This document shows, one piece after another, positions 43,601 through 52,428 of a DNA stretch of 64,000 nucleotides. The position numbers and the translations under genes are program-made. Numbering within the stretch: the first letter of the stretch is position 1; each line of letters begins with the position of its first letter. The notes under the pieces are model-generated. The model was not told the origin of the DNA, did no database searches, and was given only the letters and a program-made list of their open reading frames with translations. Source of the DNA: an uncultured Pseudoteredinibacter sp. (GTDB lineage: Bacteria > Pseudomonadota > Gammaproteobacteria > Pseudomonadales > Cellvibrionaceae); NCBI RefSeq assembly GCF_947500695.1, contig NZ_CANMSS010000009.1, positions 124,001-188,000 on the forward strand, written 5' to 3'.

Positions 43601-44478
43601 GGGCTTCAATCTATTCGGCCACCGGCGAGCCCCTACAAAGCAACTTTGATATCAGCTCAAGCGCTGCTGCTCAACAATGGCCATTCATCAGCGCACTTGA
43701 TGATGGAGGTTTTGCAGTAAGTTGGCATGAAAGTAATGAGCACGGCGAGTCAGCTGTAATGATGCAGAGTTTTGATGAAAACGGTACAGCCTTAAACGAT
43801 GAAGCCTTCTTTGTTGCTAATGCCTCAGCCGGAGAGCAAGCAGAAATAGCAGGCTTGGATGACGGCAACATTCTTGTCAGCTGGGTTTCGAAAGATGACG
43901 ATAATACTGGAGTTTATTACAGCATTGTTTCTCCTGAGGGGGAGCTTGTTGTAGAGCAAACGCTTGTCAATCAAAACCAAGCTGGGCAACAAGTTGAATC
44001 GCACACTTTAAGCCTAAAAGACGGTGGCTACCTAATTACATGGGTAGAGGTCAATGAGGAAGGCGAGTTACTCGGAGTGCATGGGCAGCAGTTCAACCCA
44101 GATGGCAGCTTATCAGGAAATAACTTTGTAGTTACTGGCGCCGACGACAAAGGTGTAACTTCTGAAAGCAACCTTATTGCCGAGCTGAACGACGAAACAA
44201 TTCCTAGCTTCATTGAAAGCTTCAGTGATACTGACCCAATCGATTTAGATGATTTTGCAGAAGACTTGGCATTAATAGTTCAAGATAGCACCCTTCTATT
44301 CAGTGATTTATTGTCGACTGAATTAACAAGTCTTGAGTTAACGTCCGGTTCAAACAGCCTAGATTCGATTTGGAATGACAACTCAATGGGTAGCTATATA
44401 GACCTTGGCAATTTACAATTTTCACTCGCTGAGATAAACCTTCTGCAAGAAGGTCATGACGTTAACCACATCATCTAA
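40612..44478 (+). CDS. Large Ig-like repeat protein, probable type I secreted adhesin
   Basis: 1288 residues from ATG 40612 (AGGGAA 8 bases upstream); the in-frame ATG at 40576 lacks a ribosome site. There is no N-terminal signal peptide. Residues ~15-510 hold five BapA-type Ig-like domains, each with a D-x-x-P-x-L-x-G-T-A opening and a G-x-W-x-F/V core. Residues ~513-605 are a cadherin-like VCBS-type domain (PPEAKDDNY, LNVLNNDKDPDGD). Two more Ig-like units end at a proline run (~793-800). Residues ~803-1175 are about seven ~50-residue repeats with DGGFVLTWQSEDQDGDKLGV-like cores. An acidic C-terminal tail (~1176-1288) with LxxGxNxLDSIW suits an RTX-type secretion signal. No secretion genes are nearby. 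Confidence 0.82.
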   Translation: MANITNISDDYGSIKGQVGQGGVTDDESLQLRGTAKAGQKINIYKDGELIGTTKTNKGGIWKFNANGLDEGEASFTVTQVNSKGKESNHSQSFNVTVDHSVKMTENVSLSNDQQALISGQSTTDGDITMKGRAEAGANVEIMDDNKVIATVAANDKGEWTVDIKLDEGAHNLSTKVTDQAGNTSSVEKIAKLEILAAQSSQLGGNTNTSSSAPAVVLPPDTKIVDDGFRNENTPLIRGTATPGSSVTMTVQGTTYGPVTTDASGVWEIQVTVPLPEGESLFAAKASNSSGDAYIGYRIIIDTEAPDSPAIVYGEDNVGTLQDDLEHQDHTDDDTPALNGTGEIGSTITIYKEGQFFGFTKVIDDGNGNGVWSFTPTAALLEGKHSFSAYSIDAAGNLSSKSNDFEITVDRSIEAPEITHLVDNVGKDKGKVKHQDITDDTKPEIVGTAEAHATVTVWVNGKNIGDTTADKNGNWSITVASDLKEGMHKIKASQTDLAGNSSDKSGQFKFEVVLNSPPEAKDDNYKVQGETTLNVLNNDKDPDGDSLTITKIVQQPSHGTVSITNDGKLLYTPDNSLSSVVNDEIKYKISDGRGGTSTATVSLEVTPELPTPTIDLKSSSDSGWYDWDNVTNDTTPTLQGTARANSTISLYQNGSKIADVNVDSNGEWEYDVPYIYHGNYDFHVTSEAFGLSRDSSNLSLTIDTQNTAYLNQAGAGMEWQTQVLQFSLYATTSEAVRYSLTGSDTVSGTLYSSGLTNGYAFSANHAWGTFGYIYARFEDVAGNISNSSTAVRYGTPPPPPPPRHWDPIAALEDGGYVVSFAQLSDIEGNGFDIYAQRYNAVGEKVGEAFLVNQEEVGNQSHSDAVGLDDGGFVLTWQSEDQDGDKLGVYARRYDADGQAMGDEILINEFTQSNQSLAEITALEGAGFAVTWMSEEQDGSGLGVFLRIYDSNGEAISHDIQVSDNAFSHQVMSSITTLSNGNIVVSWQDHQFGEAGIIRASIYSATGEPLQSNFDISSSAAAQQWPFISALDDGGFAVSWHESNEHGESAVMMQSFDENGTALNDEAFFVANASAGEQAEIAGLDDGNILVSWVSKDDDNTGVYYSIVSPEGELVVEQTLVNQNQAGQQVESHTLSLKDGGYLITWVEVNEEGELLGVHGQQFNPDGSLSGNNFVVTGADDKGVTSESNLIAELNDETIPSFIESFSDTDPIDLDDFAEDLALIVQDSTLLFSDLLSTELTSLELTSGSNSLDSIWNDNSMGSYIDLGNLQFSLAEINLLQEGHDVNHII

Positions 44479-44484
44479 AGTGCT

Positions 44485-44508
44485 TGGTGGGCCAAGGATG
44501 GCCCACCA
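44485..44508 (+). terminator. Terminator-like hairpin after Ig-like gene
   Basis: TGGTGGGCC (44485-44493), the loop AAGGAT and GGCCCACCA (44500-44508) form a 9-bp stem six bases after the stop. No strong T-run follows. Confidence 0.55.
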
Positions 44509-44580
44509 CACAGGTATTTCAATAGCTATAAAAAGATCAAAGCCAGAATTTTCCGCCTGACGGCTTTTCTAGCCAACATG

Positions 44581-45954
44581 CTACCACTCTACCCTTTGGA
44601 TCAAATGTTGATATTGATCATTATCATTGATCGCTGTTTCAATAGAAGCAAGGAAACTCTCAGCATTTAAAGACTTCTCTTGAGATGCTAACTCCTGCAT
44701 CCATTGAATGACCTTCTCTCGACCAATCAAAGTATCCATTGCATCGATAAACAAAGGCATTACATTGTAACGGAAGCTATTCGATTGAAAAAAATCATCG
44801 CCTAAACTTAGCTCACTTAATGGCTTTTGCTTTTTACCTTTAAGCCTCTCCTTTCTCCAATCCACTAAGTACTGCTTAGCCCTTTCCCCATTTAGCTCTG
44901 CGACTAAGTTCCACGACAAATATTCAGCCATACCTTCCTCAACGATATTCGAAAGCTCTCCTTGTAAGCCAGGATAACTATTGAAAAGCACATGACCGAG
45001 TTCGTGAGCAATAAAGTCATGAGCCTTAAAACGAGCATCTCCCTCTTCGCTAAATAGTCTATCCAAGGCATAGTAATCATGAGAAATGGAAACAATTGTG
45101 CCGCCCGACACCCACAGCCAAGAGTTCTTTTCGCTCACCGGTGTAGTTTGAATAAAGGTGATGCCATTGCCTAACGGTTGATCAAACCACTTACTCAACA
45201 GTGATTTATACTGCGCAACAACACTTAAACCCTTTTTAATATGATCTTTTTTGACAATCGGATTCAGAACACGATTACCACCAAGTTCAATATAATCAAA
45301 ATCTCCCAAATACATCATCGGCTCAGCTGGTAGTTTAGAGACAAATCGGTGACTGGAAGCGCGTGCCGGACTGGAGCCATTCACAAAAAGACTTGTACAA
45401 TCTACGCAGTCTATTTGAAGGTCGTAAGTGACATCCTTATAAAGCCTATCGCTTAGCTTGTCGTAGTAGATGGGTAATAAAGCCGTCTGCATACCATCAA
45501 TTCTAAGGCTTTTGCCATTAAAAGCGATGTTACCTTTCCAATCGCTACGAGCCTTAAAAGCTTCGCCATAGACCGGGTATTTACCGCTGTAGCGAAAGTT
45601 CAATACTTCAGGCTGATACAGTTCATTGGGAACATCACTGGGTATCGTATAAGCAAAGCTCTCATAGAACTGCTCTAAAGACTTTCTGCGATAAGCGAAG
45701 TTTTCCGAACCGTCCTCGTTGGTAATGCCCTTTATATTCAAGCCCGTATTAAGCTGAAAGCTATGATCCTTTGAGCGAGGAATATTGCTGATGGTAATAT
45801 TTGCATCAACGGTTCCTTGCTTAATGGACACTTTCAATTGACCACTTAGGTGGGGAATACCGCTCTCTTCTGCATTCGCGAAGCTAGTACTTAAAAAACT
45901 ACTACTTAAAAATGCCGTTGCGAAGAGCAAGCGGGCGAAGGGCTTGTGAAACAT
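44581..45954 (-). CDS. Secreted gluzincin-type zinc metallopeptidase, uncharacterised
   Basis: 457 residues. The signal peptide ends near residue 28 (TSFANA). The N-terminal half is beta-rich, as in M1-like proteins. The zinc site is HELGHVLF (~315) followed by NIVEEGMAEYLSWNL, giving the HExxH and downstream Glu of gluzincins. The C-terminus is helical. Two Cys in VDCVDCTSLF (~180) may form a disulfide or bind metal. It is convergent with the Ig-like adhesin and could process surface proteins, but no link is shown. The exact peptidase family is not certain; an MA-clan peptidase is safe. Confidence 0.75.
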   Translation of the reverse strand: MFHKPFARLLFATAFLSSSFLSTSFANAEESGIPHLSGQLKVSIKQGTVDANITISNIPRSKDHSFQLNTGLNIKGITNEDGSENFAYRRKSLEQFYESFAYTIPSDVPNELYQPEVLNFRYSGKYPVYGEAFKARSDWKGNIAFNGKSLRIDGMQTALLPIYYDKLSDRLYKDVTYDLQIDCVDCTSLFVNGSSPARASSHRFVSKLPAEPMMYLGDFDYIELGGNRVLNPIVKKDHIKKGLSVVAQYKSLLSKWFDQPLGNGITFIQTTPVSEKNSWLWVSGGTIVSISHDYYALDRLFSEEGDARFKAHDFIAHELGHVLFNSYPGLQGELSNIVEEGMAEYLSWNLVAELNGERAKQYLVDWRKERLKGKKQKPLSELSLGDDFFQSNSFRYNVMPLFIDAMDTLIGREKVIQWMQELASQEKSLNAESFLASIETAINDNDQYQHLIQRVEW

Positions 45955-46287
45955 AAAAACATCCTATTTATTGATTTTCTGCACTGCCGTCCATTACGAC
46001 AATATACTACCTTAGGGGTAATCCCTCTCGGAAGTATAAAAACATACAAATCTAAGCCAACATCAGCCGCTTTTCCAATCGATATTTTAGATTACTAACA
46101 GGCCCATATTTAATTAACTTTAAGCACCTAGAATTCTATAGCTACCCCTCAAGTGGTATTTCCCCCTTGAAAAACCGACCTTAAGCTCGAATAATTCGTA
46201 AACTGTCAACAACTGAGTAATGAAAACTATTACTGCAGTCGTTCCAGCTAAATACATAATAATGAAGTCAAAGAGACCCGATAGCCT
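45955..46287. other. Divergent promoter region, metallopeptidase and speB
   Basis: 333 bases with no gene. It must hold promoters for both flanking genes. Two short inverted motifs stand out: TACCTTAGGGGTA (46008-46020) and TACCCCTCAAGTGGTA (46143-46158), both with TACC...GGTA ends, which could be sites for one dimeric regulator. A ribosome site before speB is GTCAAAGAGA. Confidence 0.4.
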
Positions 46288-47214
46288 ATGTTTTATGTCA
46301 GAGATTTAGATAACGAACCCAATACCTATGCCAATGTATTTAGCTTTATGGGGCTGCCACTTAGTCGAGAACTAAACGAGGACGTTGACGCTGTGATCAT
46401 GGGTATCCCTTATGACTTGGCCACATCAGGACGCTCAGGGGCACGTATGGGCCCCACAGGTATTCGTCAAGCTTCCGCCCAACTACGCTGGGAAGAAAAG
46501 CGCTGGCCCTGGACATTCCACTTGGCCGACAAATTACGCTGTGTGGATTATGGCGATATTTGCTTTACCGATGGCGACAGCGACGAAATGCTAGAAGTCT
46601 TAAAAGCCGAGGCAAGCAAGATTTTTGCCGCCGATAAAACCTTGCTTAGTTTTGGTGGGGATCATTTTCTTACCCTACCCCTGCTCCGTGCCGCTGCAGA
46701 AAAGCACGGTCAAATGGCACTTATACACTTTGATGCTCATACCGATACCGAAGCCAGTGAGGCCAAATACAACCATGGCTCGATGTTCTACCATGCACCT
46801 AAAGAAGGCTTAATAAAGCCTGAGAACAGCATTCAAGTAGGTATCCGTACAGAGTACGATTATGACAATCATCCGTTTCAAGTACTGGACGCTGCCTGGG
46901 CAAATGAACACTCACTGGAAGAGGTGCTTAGCAATATTAAGCAACGTGTAGCGGATATGCCCGTCTACTTAAGCTTTGATATCGACTGCCTTGACCCTGC
47001 TTATGCACCTGGTACTGGCACGCCCGTGAGTGGCGGCCTAAGCTCGGACAGAGCCCTACAAATTGTAAGGGGTCTACAGGATCTAAATATAGTGGCGGCC
47101 GATGTCATGGAAGTCGCTCCGGCCTACGACCATGCCGAGGTTACATCCTTGGCGGCTGCTACATTAGCTCTTGAGCTGTTACATGTCATCGCCGCAAAAC
47201 GTAGCGCTATATAG
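46288..47214 (+). CDS. speB: Agmatinase
   Basis: 308 residues, the normal length. The ureohydrolase manganese ligands are all present: SFGGDHFLTLP, IHFDAHTDTE, and SFDIDCLDPAYAPGTGTP. The N-terminal MGIPYDLATSGRSGARMGPTGIR loop and the closing DVMEVAPAYDHAEVTSLAAA block also match. It hydrolyses agmatine to putrescine and urea. No speA gene is next to it. Confidence 0.93.
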   Translation: MFYVRDLDNEPNTYANVFSFMGLPLSRELNEDVDAVIMGIPYDLATSGRSGARMGPTGIRQASAQLRWEEKRWPWTFHLADKLRCVDYGDICFTDGDSDEMLEVLKAEASKIFAADKTLLSFGGDHFLTLPLLRAAAEKHGQMALIHFDAHTDTEASEAKYNHGSMFYHAPKEGLIKPENSIQVGIRTEYDYDNHPFQVLDAAWANEHSLEEVLSNIKQRVADMPVYLSFDIDCLDPAYAPGTGTPVSGGLSSDRALQIVRGLQDLNIVAADVMEVAPAYDHAEVTSLAAATLALELLHVIAAKRSAI

Positions 47215-47408
47215 CAGCTTGCTTAGCTCCCATATTAATAACTGTGCTCAGAACATGTGATTTCTGAGCACTCAACCAGTTCCGTCGTATTTTAACGACG
47301 TCTAATTTATGATCTAAGACAAACTTCAAATCGATTGTTGCGCAAATTGATTGAAAAACAATCACCCCCTTAATATATTGGGTATACACTAGCCAAACGG
47401 GGATATCC

Positions 47409-48290
47409 ATGAAGCACATACTGGTTGTTTGTGATCGCAGCGGAGGCAAAAATTCCGCACTCAAAAGAGCCTTAAGCCTACAGGAAAAGACTAAGGCCCA
47501 TATCACCTTGTTAGGGTTTTGCTACGCCGACATCAAGAACCCAGAAGATCTGGAAGCGGCCAAACTCAGTCGCAAAGATCTTGAGAATTTTGTCTTAAAA
47601 CAACGGAATACCGAACTTAAAACTCTACTCAAGAAAGAAAAGCTAAGCGCCAAACAGGTGACCGCCAAAGCCGTTTGGAGCAAAGACATCAGCAAGGCAA
47701 TCTGTAAGTTCTGTGAAAGTCATGACGTAGACTTAGTGATAAAGTCAGGGCATCGCAGTGAAACTTGGATGTATACCTCTACCGACTGGCAACTATTCCG
47801 CTATTGTAAATCACCCGTAATGATCACCGCCGGCAAAGGCTGGAAGAAAAAACCACGGATTTTGGCAGCCGTCGATCTGGGCAGCCGCAATAAAGCCAAG
47901 ATAAAACTCAATCACTCAGTGATCGAGCAAGCTAAAGCCCTCGCCCATGATCTCAACGATGAGGTTCATTTAGTCTACGCATTAAAAGTGCCAGAGGTAT
48001 TGGCAGATATGGACTTGATCGATCCAAGAAAGTACGTCGCGGAGAAACGCAAGAAACTAGCCCCTTTAATTGAAAAGCTCTGTGAAGAATATCAACTTAA
48101 AAAAGAAAACGTGCATATCAAACAAGGCGATGCCAGCAAGGTGGTGCCCAGTATTGCCAACAAGGTAAAGGCAGACGCTTTAGTTTGTGGCTCTATGGCA
48201 AGAAAAGGTGTCAAAGCAAAACTGATGGGCAATTCCGCTGAGGCGATTGTTCAAAAGCTCTATACCGATATCTTGGTGGTAAAACCATAG
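47409..48290 (+). CDS. uspE: Universal stress protein with two Usp domains, UspE-like
   Basis: 293 residues with two Usp folds (~1-140 and ~150-293). The second has the nucleotide-binding-type motif ALVCGSMARKGVKAKLMGNS (G-x-x-G-type loop). The DLVIKSGHRSETWMYTSTDW block and the two-domain length match E. coli UspE (E type), so the symbol is tentative. It is cytoplasmic, linked to stress, adhesion or motility in other species. A strong bidirectional terminator follows. Confidence 0.85.
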   Translation: MKHILVVCDRSGGKNSALKRALSLQEKTKAHITLLGFCYADIKNPEDLEAAKLSRKDLENFVLKQRNTELKTLLKKEKLSAKQVTAKAVWSKDISKAICKFCESHDVDLVIKSGHRSETWMYTSTDWQLFRYCKSPVMITAGKGWKKKPRILAAVDLGSRNKAKIKLNHSVIEQAKALAHDLNDEVHLVYALKVPEVLADMDLIDPRKYVAEKRKKLAPLIEKLCEEYQLKKENVHIKQGDASKVVPSIANKVKADALVCGSMARKGVKAKLMGNSAEAIVQKLYTDILVVKP

Positions 48291-48328
48291 TCCGTAAAAC
48301 CATAGTCTGTAAAAACAAAGATCTTTAA

Positions 48329-48372
48329 GCAAGCAATAAAAAAGGGGCCTTAGCCCCTTTTTTATTGCTTGC
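48329..48372. terminator. Strong bidirectional terminator
   Basis: A perfect 20-bp stem: 48329-48348 (GCAAGCAATAAAAAAGGGGC) and 48353-48372 around the loop CTTA. The A6/T6 runs inside the stem serve both strands. It separates the uspE-like gene from convergent paaE. Confidence 0.9.
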
Positions 48373-48383
48373 AGCGTTTCCCT

Positions 48384-49463
48384 TTACTTCTCGTCGAAGT
48401 CGATAACCACTTTATCGGTAGTTGGGTGACACTGACAGGTCAGAACAAAGCCCTCTTCTACTTCCCAGTCTTCCAAGGCATAGTTAACATCCATCTTAAC
48501 TTCACCTTCGACAACCTTAGCTCGGCAGGTACAACACACACCGCCCTTACAAGCGAAAGGTAGATCGGCTCCAGCCTCTAAAGCGGCGTCCAGAATATTC
48601 ACACCACCTTCAGCGACTTCTAGGTTGGTTTGCATACCATCAACAATGACCGCAACCTGGCGAACTGGGCCAGCATCTTCTGGGTTTACAGCTTGCTTTT
48701 TAGCCGCTGTTGGCGCGACACCGAACAATTCAAAATGGATATTCTTTTTATCCATTCCACGCTCTTGTAGCGTATCGCGAATCGCCTCGGTCATATCTTG
48801 TGGGCCACAGATATAAACCTCGTTAACACTGGCCACATCCAAGACCTTATCGGCCAGCATATTCACCTTCTCGGCGTTAATACGGCCGTTAAGGATTTCA
48901 GATTCCTGTTCCTCGCGACTGAGCACATTCAATAGCTGAAAACGCTCAGGGTAGCGATTCTTCAAGCCAAGAATGGTTTCGCGGAACATCATATTGGACA
49001 CACTCTTATTGCCGTATACCAGCGTAAAAACACTGTTTGGCTCAGATTCTAGAGTGGTTTTTAGAATAGATAAAATGGGTGTAATTCCAGAGCCAGCGGC
49101 AAAGCCTAAATAGTGCTTACGAGCAGCGGGGTCTAATGGCGTGTTAAAACTACCTTCAGGTGGCATTACCGCTAAGGTATCACCTTCTTTAAGCTCATCA
49201 TTGGCGAAACTTGAAAATAAGCCGCCCTCAATTTTTTTGATACCAACACGTAATTCGTCATCGTGTACACCACTACAAATTGAGTAGTTACGGCGAATTT
49301 CTTGACCTTGAATATCAGCCTTCATTACCAAGTGCTGACCTTGAGTAAAGCCAAGGTAGAGATCTTGAAGCTCACTAGGTACATTAAATACGATGGATAC
49401 CGCATCATTGGTTTCTTGCTGAATCTTAGCAACCGTTAAATCGTGAAAATGATGATCGGTCAT
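48384..49463 (-). CDS. paaE: Phenylacetyl-CoA epoxidase reductase subunit
   Basis: 359 residues. The N-terminal ferredoxin-reductase part binds FAD (RRNYSICSG) and NAD(P)H (GFAAGSGITPILSIL; EVYICGPQDMTEAI), ~1-240. The C-terminal [2Fe-2S] ferredoxin (~265-355) has CKGGVCCTC and a later Cys in FVLTCQCHP, giving CX4CX2C and a fourth ligand. It passes NADPH electrons to the PaaAC core that makes the 1,2-epoxide of phenylacetyl-CoA. It is last in paaABCDE, 93 bases after paaD. Confidence 0.95.
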   Translation of the reverse strand: MTDHHFHDLTVAKIQQETNDAVSIVFNVPSELQDLYLGFTQGQHLVMKADIQGQEIRRNYSICSGVHDDELRVGIKKIEGGLFSSFANDELKEGDTLAVMPPEGSFNTPLDPAARKHYLGFAAGSGITPILSILKTTLESEPNSVFTLVYGNKSVSNMMFRETILGLKNRYPERFQLLNVLSREEQESEILNGRINAEKVNMLADKVLDVASVNEVYICGPQDMTEAIRDTLQERGMDKKNIHFELFGVAPTAAKKQAVNPEDAGPVRQVAVIVDGMQTNLEVAEGGVNILDAALEAGADLPFACKGGVCCTCRAKVVEGEVKMDVNYALEDWEVEEGFVLTCQCHPTTDKVVIDFDEK

Positions 49464-49556
49464 GGTTAATCACTCGTCTTTTTATTGACGACACTTTTTA
49501 CAGGTGCCGCTATGGCCATATGGCCGCTTATTGTTTAATTAAAAACCGCTGACTTG

Positions 49557-50129
49557 CTAAATGCACTTAAAATAGTCAAAAGGTTCTTGGCAACTATTGC
49601 ATTGATATAGTGCTTTACAAGCCGTTGAACCGTGCCTTGAAATTTCTTTCACCTCATGAGAGTGGCACTTTGGGCAACTGACTTCAGGCGCATGTCCTAA
49701 CATAACTTTTAAACTATTGGTCGACTCCACTGGAGGCGCGATGCCATAGTCACGCAGTTTTTCTTTTGCCGCATCACTCAGCCAATCGCTGGTCCAAGCC
49801 GGGGACAAACGGGTCTCTACCTTAATATTCGGTATGCCCAGCTTTTCAAGGCATACTCGAATGTCATCCTCAAAGTGCCCCATCGCTGGGCAACCAGAGT
49901 AAGTCGGCGTGATAGTGGCAACAAGGGTATCTTCTTGCCATTGAACATCACGCAGAACACCCAATTCCCTTGCCGATAAAACAGGAATCTCAGGGTCGAC
50001 CACTGAGCTTAAGGCTTCCTCAATTTCAGTCATGGGAATAGCCTGTGCCTCAGCAACGCTCAAGGCCATAGGCTTATCGCTGCTGATTAAGTTACTACCA
50101 ATAAAACTGCCAACTGGGTTGTAATCCAC
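49557..50129 (-). CDS. paaD: Phenylacetyl-CoA epoxidase subunit PaaD (DUF59/MIP18-like)
   Basis: 190 residues. The DUF59 fold at ~30-120 has SSVVDPEIPVLSARELGVL and TPTYSGCPAMGHFEDDI, with the conserved Cys for FeS maturation. A C-terminal zinc-ribbon-like part has CPKCHSHEV and CNSCQEPFDYFKC. The N-terminal ~20 residues are longer than usual; a shorter start at an inner Met is possible. PaaD is thought to help assemble the iron centres of the epoxidase. It lies between paaC and paaE. Confidence 0.93.
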   Translation of the reverse strand: MDYNPVGSFIGSNLISSDKPMALSVAEAQAIPMTEIEEALSSVVDPEIPVLSARELGVLRDVQWQEDTLVATITPTYSGCPAMGHFEDDIRVCLEKLGIPNIKVETRLSPAWTSDWLSDAAKEKLRDYGIAPPVESTNSLKVMLGHAPEVSCPKCHSHEVKEISRHGSTACKALYQCNSCQEPFDYFKCI

Positions 50130-50197
50130 CTTAAGCTCCTAGGCTAAACGCCGTTTGCTTTTTACGCTTTAGAGTTCAACAGTCACTAGCTAAATGC

Positions 50198-50965
50198 TTA
50201 CCACTGCAAGCCTGGGTGACAACGTTGAACATACTGCATTTCAGCCAACAAAAAGCCCAATTGTTCAGTATGCAAACCTAGTCGGCCACCACTGCGATCA
50301 TACTCAGGCTCTGGACGTTGCAATGTCGCTTCGGCAAACACCTCATCGACACTAGCGATCCACTTGGCTTTCACTTCGTTCAGGTCAACACCGATACCAG
50401 CATCTACCATCATCTGGTCAACGTTATCCATCTCGAACATTTCATTAACGAAGCGAGAAGCTTCAGCGATGGCTTCATTCATGCGCTGGATACTTTCTTC
50501 TGTACCGTCACCTAAGCGCTTAACCCATTCAGCGTTATGGCGGAAGTGGTAGCGGCACTCTTTAACTACCTTCTTCGCAATAGCGGCAAGGGTCTCGTCC
50601 TTGGAGTTGCACAGCTCAGTATAAAAGTGCAGATTCCAAACATCCGCATAAAACTGGCGAATCGTGGTGTAGGCGAAATCACCTTTTGGCTGCTCCATTA
50701 ACAGGTAGTTGGTAAATTCACGCTCATCACGATGATAAGCCAAATCGTCTTCGTCACGACCTTTACCTTCTACTTCACCAGCATAGCTATATAGCATGCG
50801 GCAACGCCCTAAGAGATCCAAAGCGGTGTTAATTACACCGATATCTTCTTCCAAAAAAGGACCGTGACCACACCACTCTGATAAGCGATGCCCTAAAATC
50901 AATGCATTGTCCGCCAACCTTAAGGTATAGGTGAACAAAGCATCTTGCTGTGTTAATTCACTCAT
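50198..50965 (-). CDS. paaC: Phenylacetyl-CoA epoxidase structural subunit
   Basis: 255 residues with the ferritin-like helical fold of PaaC: LADNALILGHRLSEWCGHGP, LDLLGRCRMLYSYAGEVEGK, ERE-FTNYLLMEQPKGDFAYT and CRYHFRHNAEWVKRLGDGTEES. It is a catalytically inactive partner of PaaA. The operon gaps are 27 bases (paaB) and 68 bases (paaD). Confidence 0.95.
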   Translation of the reverse strand: MSELTQQDALFTYTLRLADNALILGHRLSEWCGHGPFLEEDIGVINTALDLLGRCRMLYSYAGEVEGKGRDEDDLAYHRDEREFTNYLLMEQPKGDFAYTTIRQFYADVWNLHFYTELCNSKDETLAAIAKKVVKECRYHFRHNAEWVKRLGDGTEESIQRMNEAIAEASRFVNEMFEMDNVDQMMVDAGIGVDLNEVKAKWIASVDEVFAEATLQRPEPEYDRSGGRLGLHTEQLGFLLAEMQYVQRCHPGLQW

Positions 50966-50992
50966 TGATTTTACCTAATGTTATGGGTTGGC

Positions 50993-51280
50993 TTACATGT
51001 GTTTTACGTCAGCGGGCACATCATAAAATGTGGCGTGGCGATATACTTTATCGTCCGCTGGCTCGAAAAATGCTTCTTGATCATCAGGCTGGCTCGCCAC
51101 AATGTGCTTGGCTTCTACAACCCAAATGCTATTGCCTTCGCTACGGCGAGTATAAACATCACGAGCATATTGCAATGCTTGCTCTGCATCGGCAGCGTGA
51201 ACACTGCCGCAATGTTTGTGGTCCATACCACGCTTACTGCGTACAAAAACTTCCCATAGAGGTAAATATTGATCAACCAT
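50993..51280 (-). CDS. paaB: Phenylacetyl-CoA epoxidase subunit PaaB
   Basis: 95 residues, typical length. The PaaB core has PLWEVFVRSKRGMDHKHCGS near the start, DAEQALQYARDVYTRRSEGN, IWVVEAKHIVAS and DKVYRHATFYDVP. It joins the PaaAC units in the epoxidase complex. It lies between paaA (60-base gap) and paaC. Confidence 0.95.
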   Translation of the reverse strand: MVDQYLPLWEVFVRSKRGMDHKHCGSVHAADAEQALQYARDVYTRRSEGNSIWVVEAKHIVASQPDDQEAFFEPADDKVYRHATFYDVPADVKHM

Positions 51281-51339
51281 TATTCTTCTCCTTCAGTCGC
51301 CAGTGATGGCGTAAACTGTGATTATCTAATCGCGCCGCC

Positions 51340-52305
51340 TTAAGCGACGGATTGTTTTTTATCGGCCTGTTTCTTTTGATAAGCAAGGGCAGCTTCACGC
51401 ACCCAGTTGCCTTCGTCATGAGCCTTTTGGCGAGCCTGCAAACGTTCATGATTGCAAGGACCATGGCCTTTAATGACAGCAAAGAACTCTTCCCAAGGCA
51501 TTTCACCAATATCATAGTGGCCACGTTCTTCGTTCCACTTACAGTCGGCATCAGGCACTTCCATACCCAAGTACTCGATTTGAGGAACAGTCTGATCAAC
51601 AAACTTCTGACGAAGCTCATCGTTAGAGAAACGTTTGATTTTCCACTTCATGGACTGTGCAGAATTTGGTGAGTCGGCATCACTTGGGCCAAACATCATC
51701 AAGGCAGGCCACCAGTAGCGATTGATCGCATCCTGACACATTTTCTTTTGGGCTTCGTTACCGCGAGCTAGCGCCAACATGCCTTCAAAACCTTGACGAG
51801 CGTGGAAGCTCTCTTCCTTACAAACACGAATCATGGCGCGTGAATAAGGACCGTAAGAAGTACGGCATAAGGCAACTTGGTTTACGATAGCCGCACCATC
51901 AACCAACCAACCAATTGCGGGAACATCGGCCCAGCTTAGGGTTGGATAGTTAAAGATACTGGAATATTTCGCCTTACCTGCATGCAGGTCATCTACCATT
52001 TGCTCACGAGAAGACCCAAGGGTTTCTGCGGCGCTGTAGAGATACAAGCCATGGCCCGCTTCGTCTTGCACTTTGGCCAATAATATGGCTTTACGGCGTA
52101 GCGAAGGCGCACGAGTAATCCAATTACCTTCTGGCAGCTGACCAACTACCTCGGAGTGGGCATGCTGGGAGATTTGGCGAATGAGCGTACGGCGGTAAGC
52201 CTCAGGCATCCAATCTTTAGGCTCGATCTTCTTTTCAGCGTCGATGCGCTCCTGAAACTCTGTTTCTAATGCGTCGATGTCGACGACTTGATCTTGCGGA
52301 GTCAT
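51340..52305 (-). CDS. paaA: Phenylacetyl-CoA epoxidase catalytic subunit
   Basis: 321 residues. The ferritin-like di-iron fold is marked by [25 protein letters not shown] and [20 protein letters not shown], which provide the E-x-x-H ligand pairs. [16 protein letters not shown] and [12 protein letters not shown] are also typical. It inserts one O2-derived oxygen into phenylacetyl-CoA. It is first in the operon, with a GGAGGAA ribosome site; a candidate operator lies ~125-165 bases upstream. Confidence 0.97.
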   Translation of the reverse strand: MTPQDQVVDIDALETEFQERIDAEKKIEPKDWMPEAYRRTLIRQISQHAHSEVVGQLPEGNWITRAPSLRRKAILLAKVQDEAGHGLYLYSAAETLGSSREQMVDDLHAGKAKYSSIFNYPTLSWADVPAIGWLVDGAAIVNQVALCRTSYGPYSRAMIRVCKEESFHARQGFEGMLALARGNEAQKKMCQDAINRYWWPALMMFGPSDADSPNSAQSMKWKIKRFSNDELRQKFVDQTVPQIEYLGMEVPDADCKWNEERGHYDIGEMPWEEFFAVIKGHGPCNHERLQARQKAHDEGNWVREAALAYQKKQADKKQSVA

Positions 52306-52428
52306 TATTGTCGTTCCTCCTGGGGCTTATCACTGCGTTAGCTCTGGCTAATTATTGTTCTACTTCTAAAGCAAACACTTTAGAGAGCAGGCCATTAATT
52401 AGACCAGTCGAATTTACTTTATATGTTT

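Noticed and set aside
48329-48372. A 20-bp perfect inverted repeat as a possible mobile element end
   Set aside because: Its position between two convergent stops and internal A/T runs make it an ordinary bidirectional terminator.
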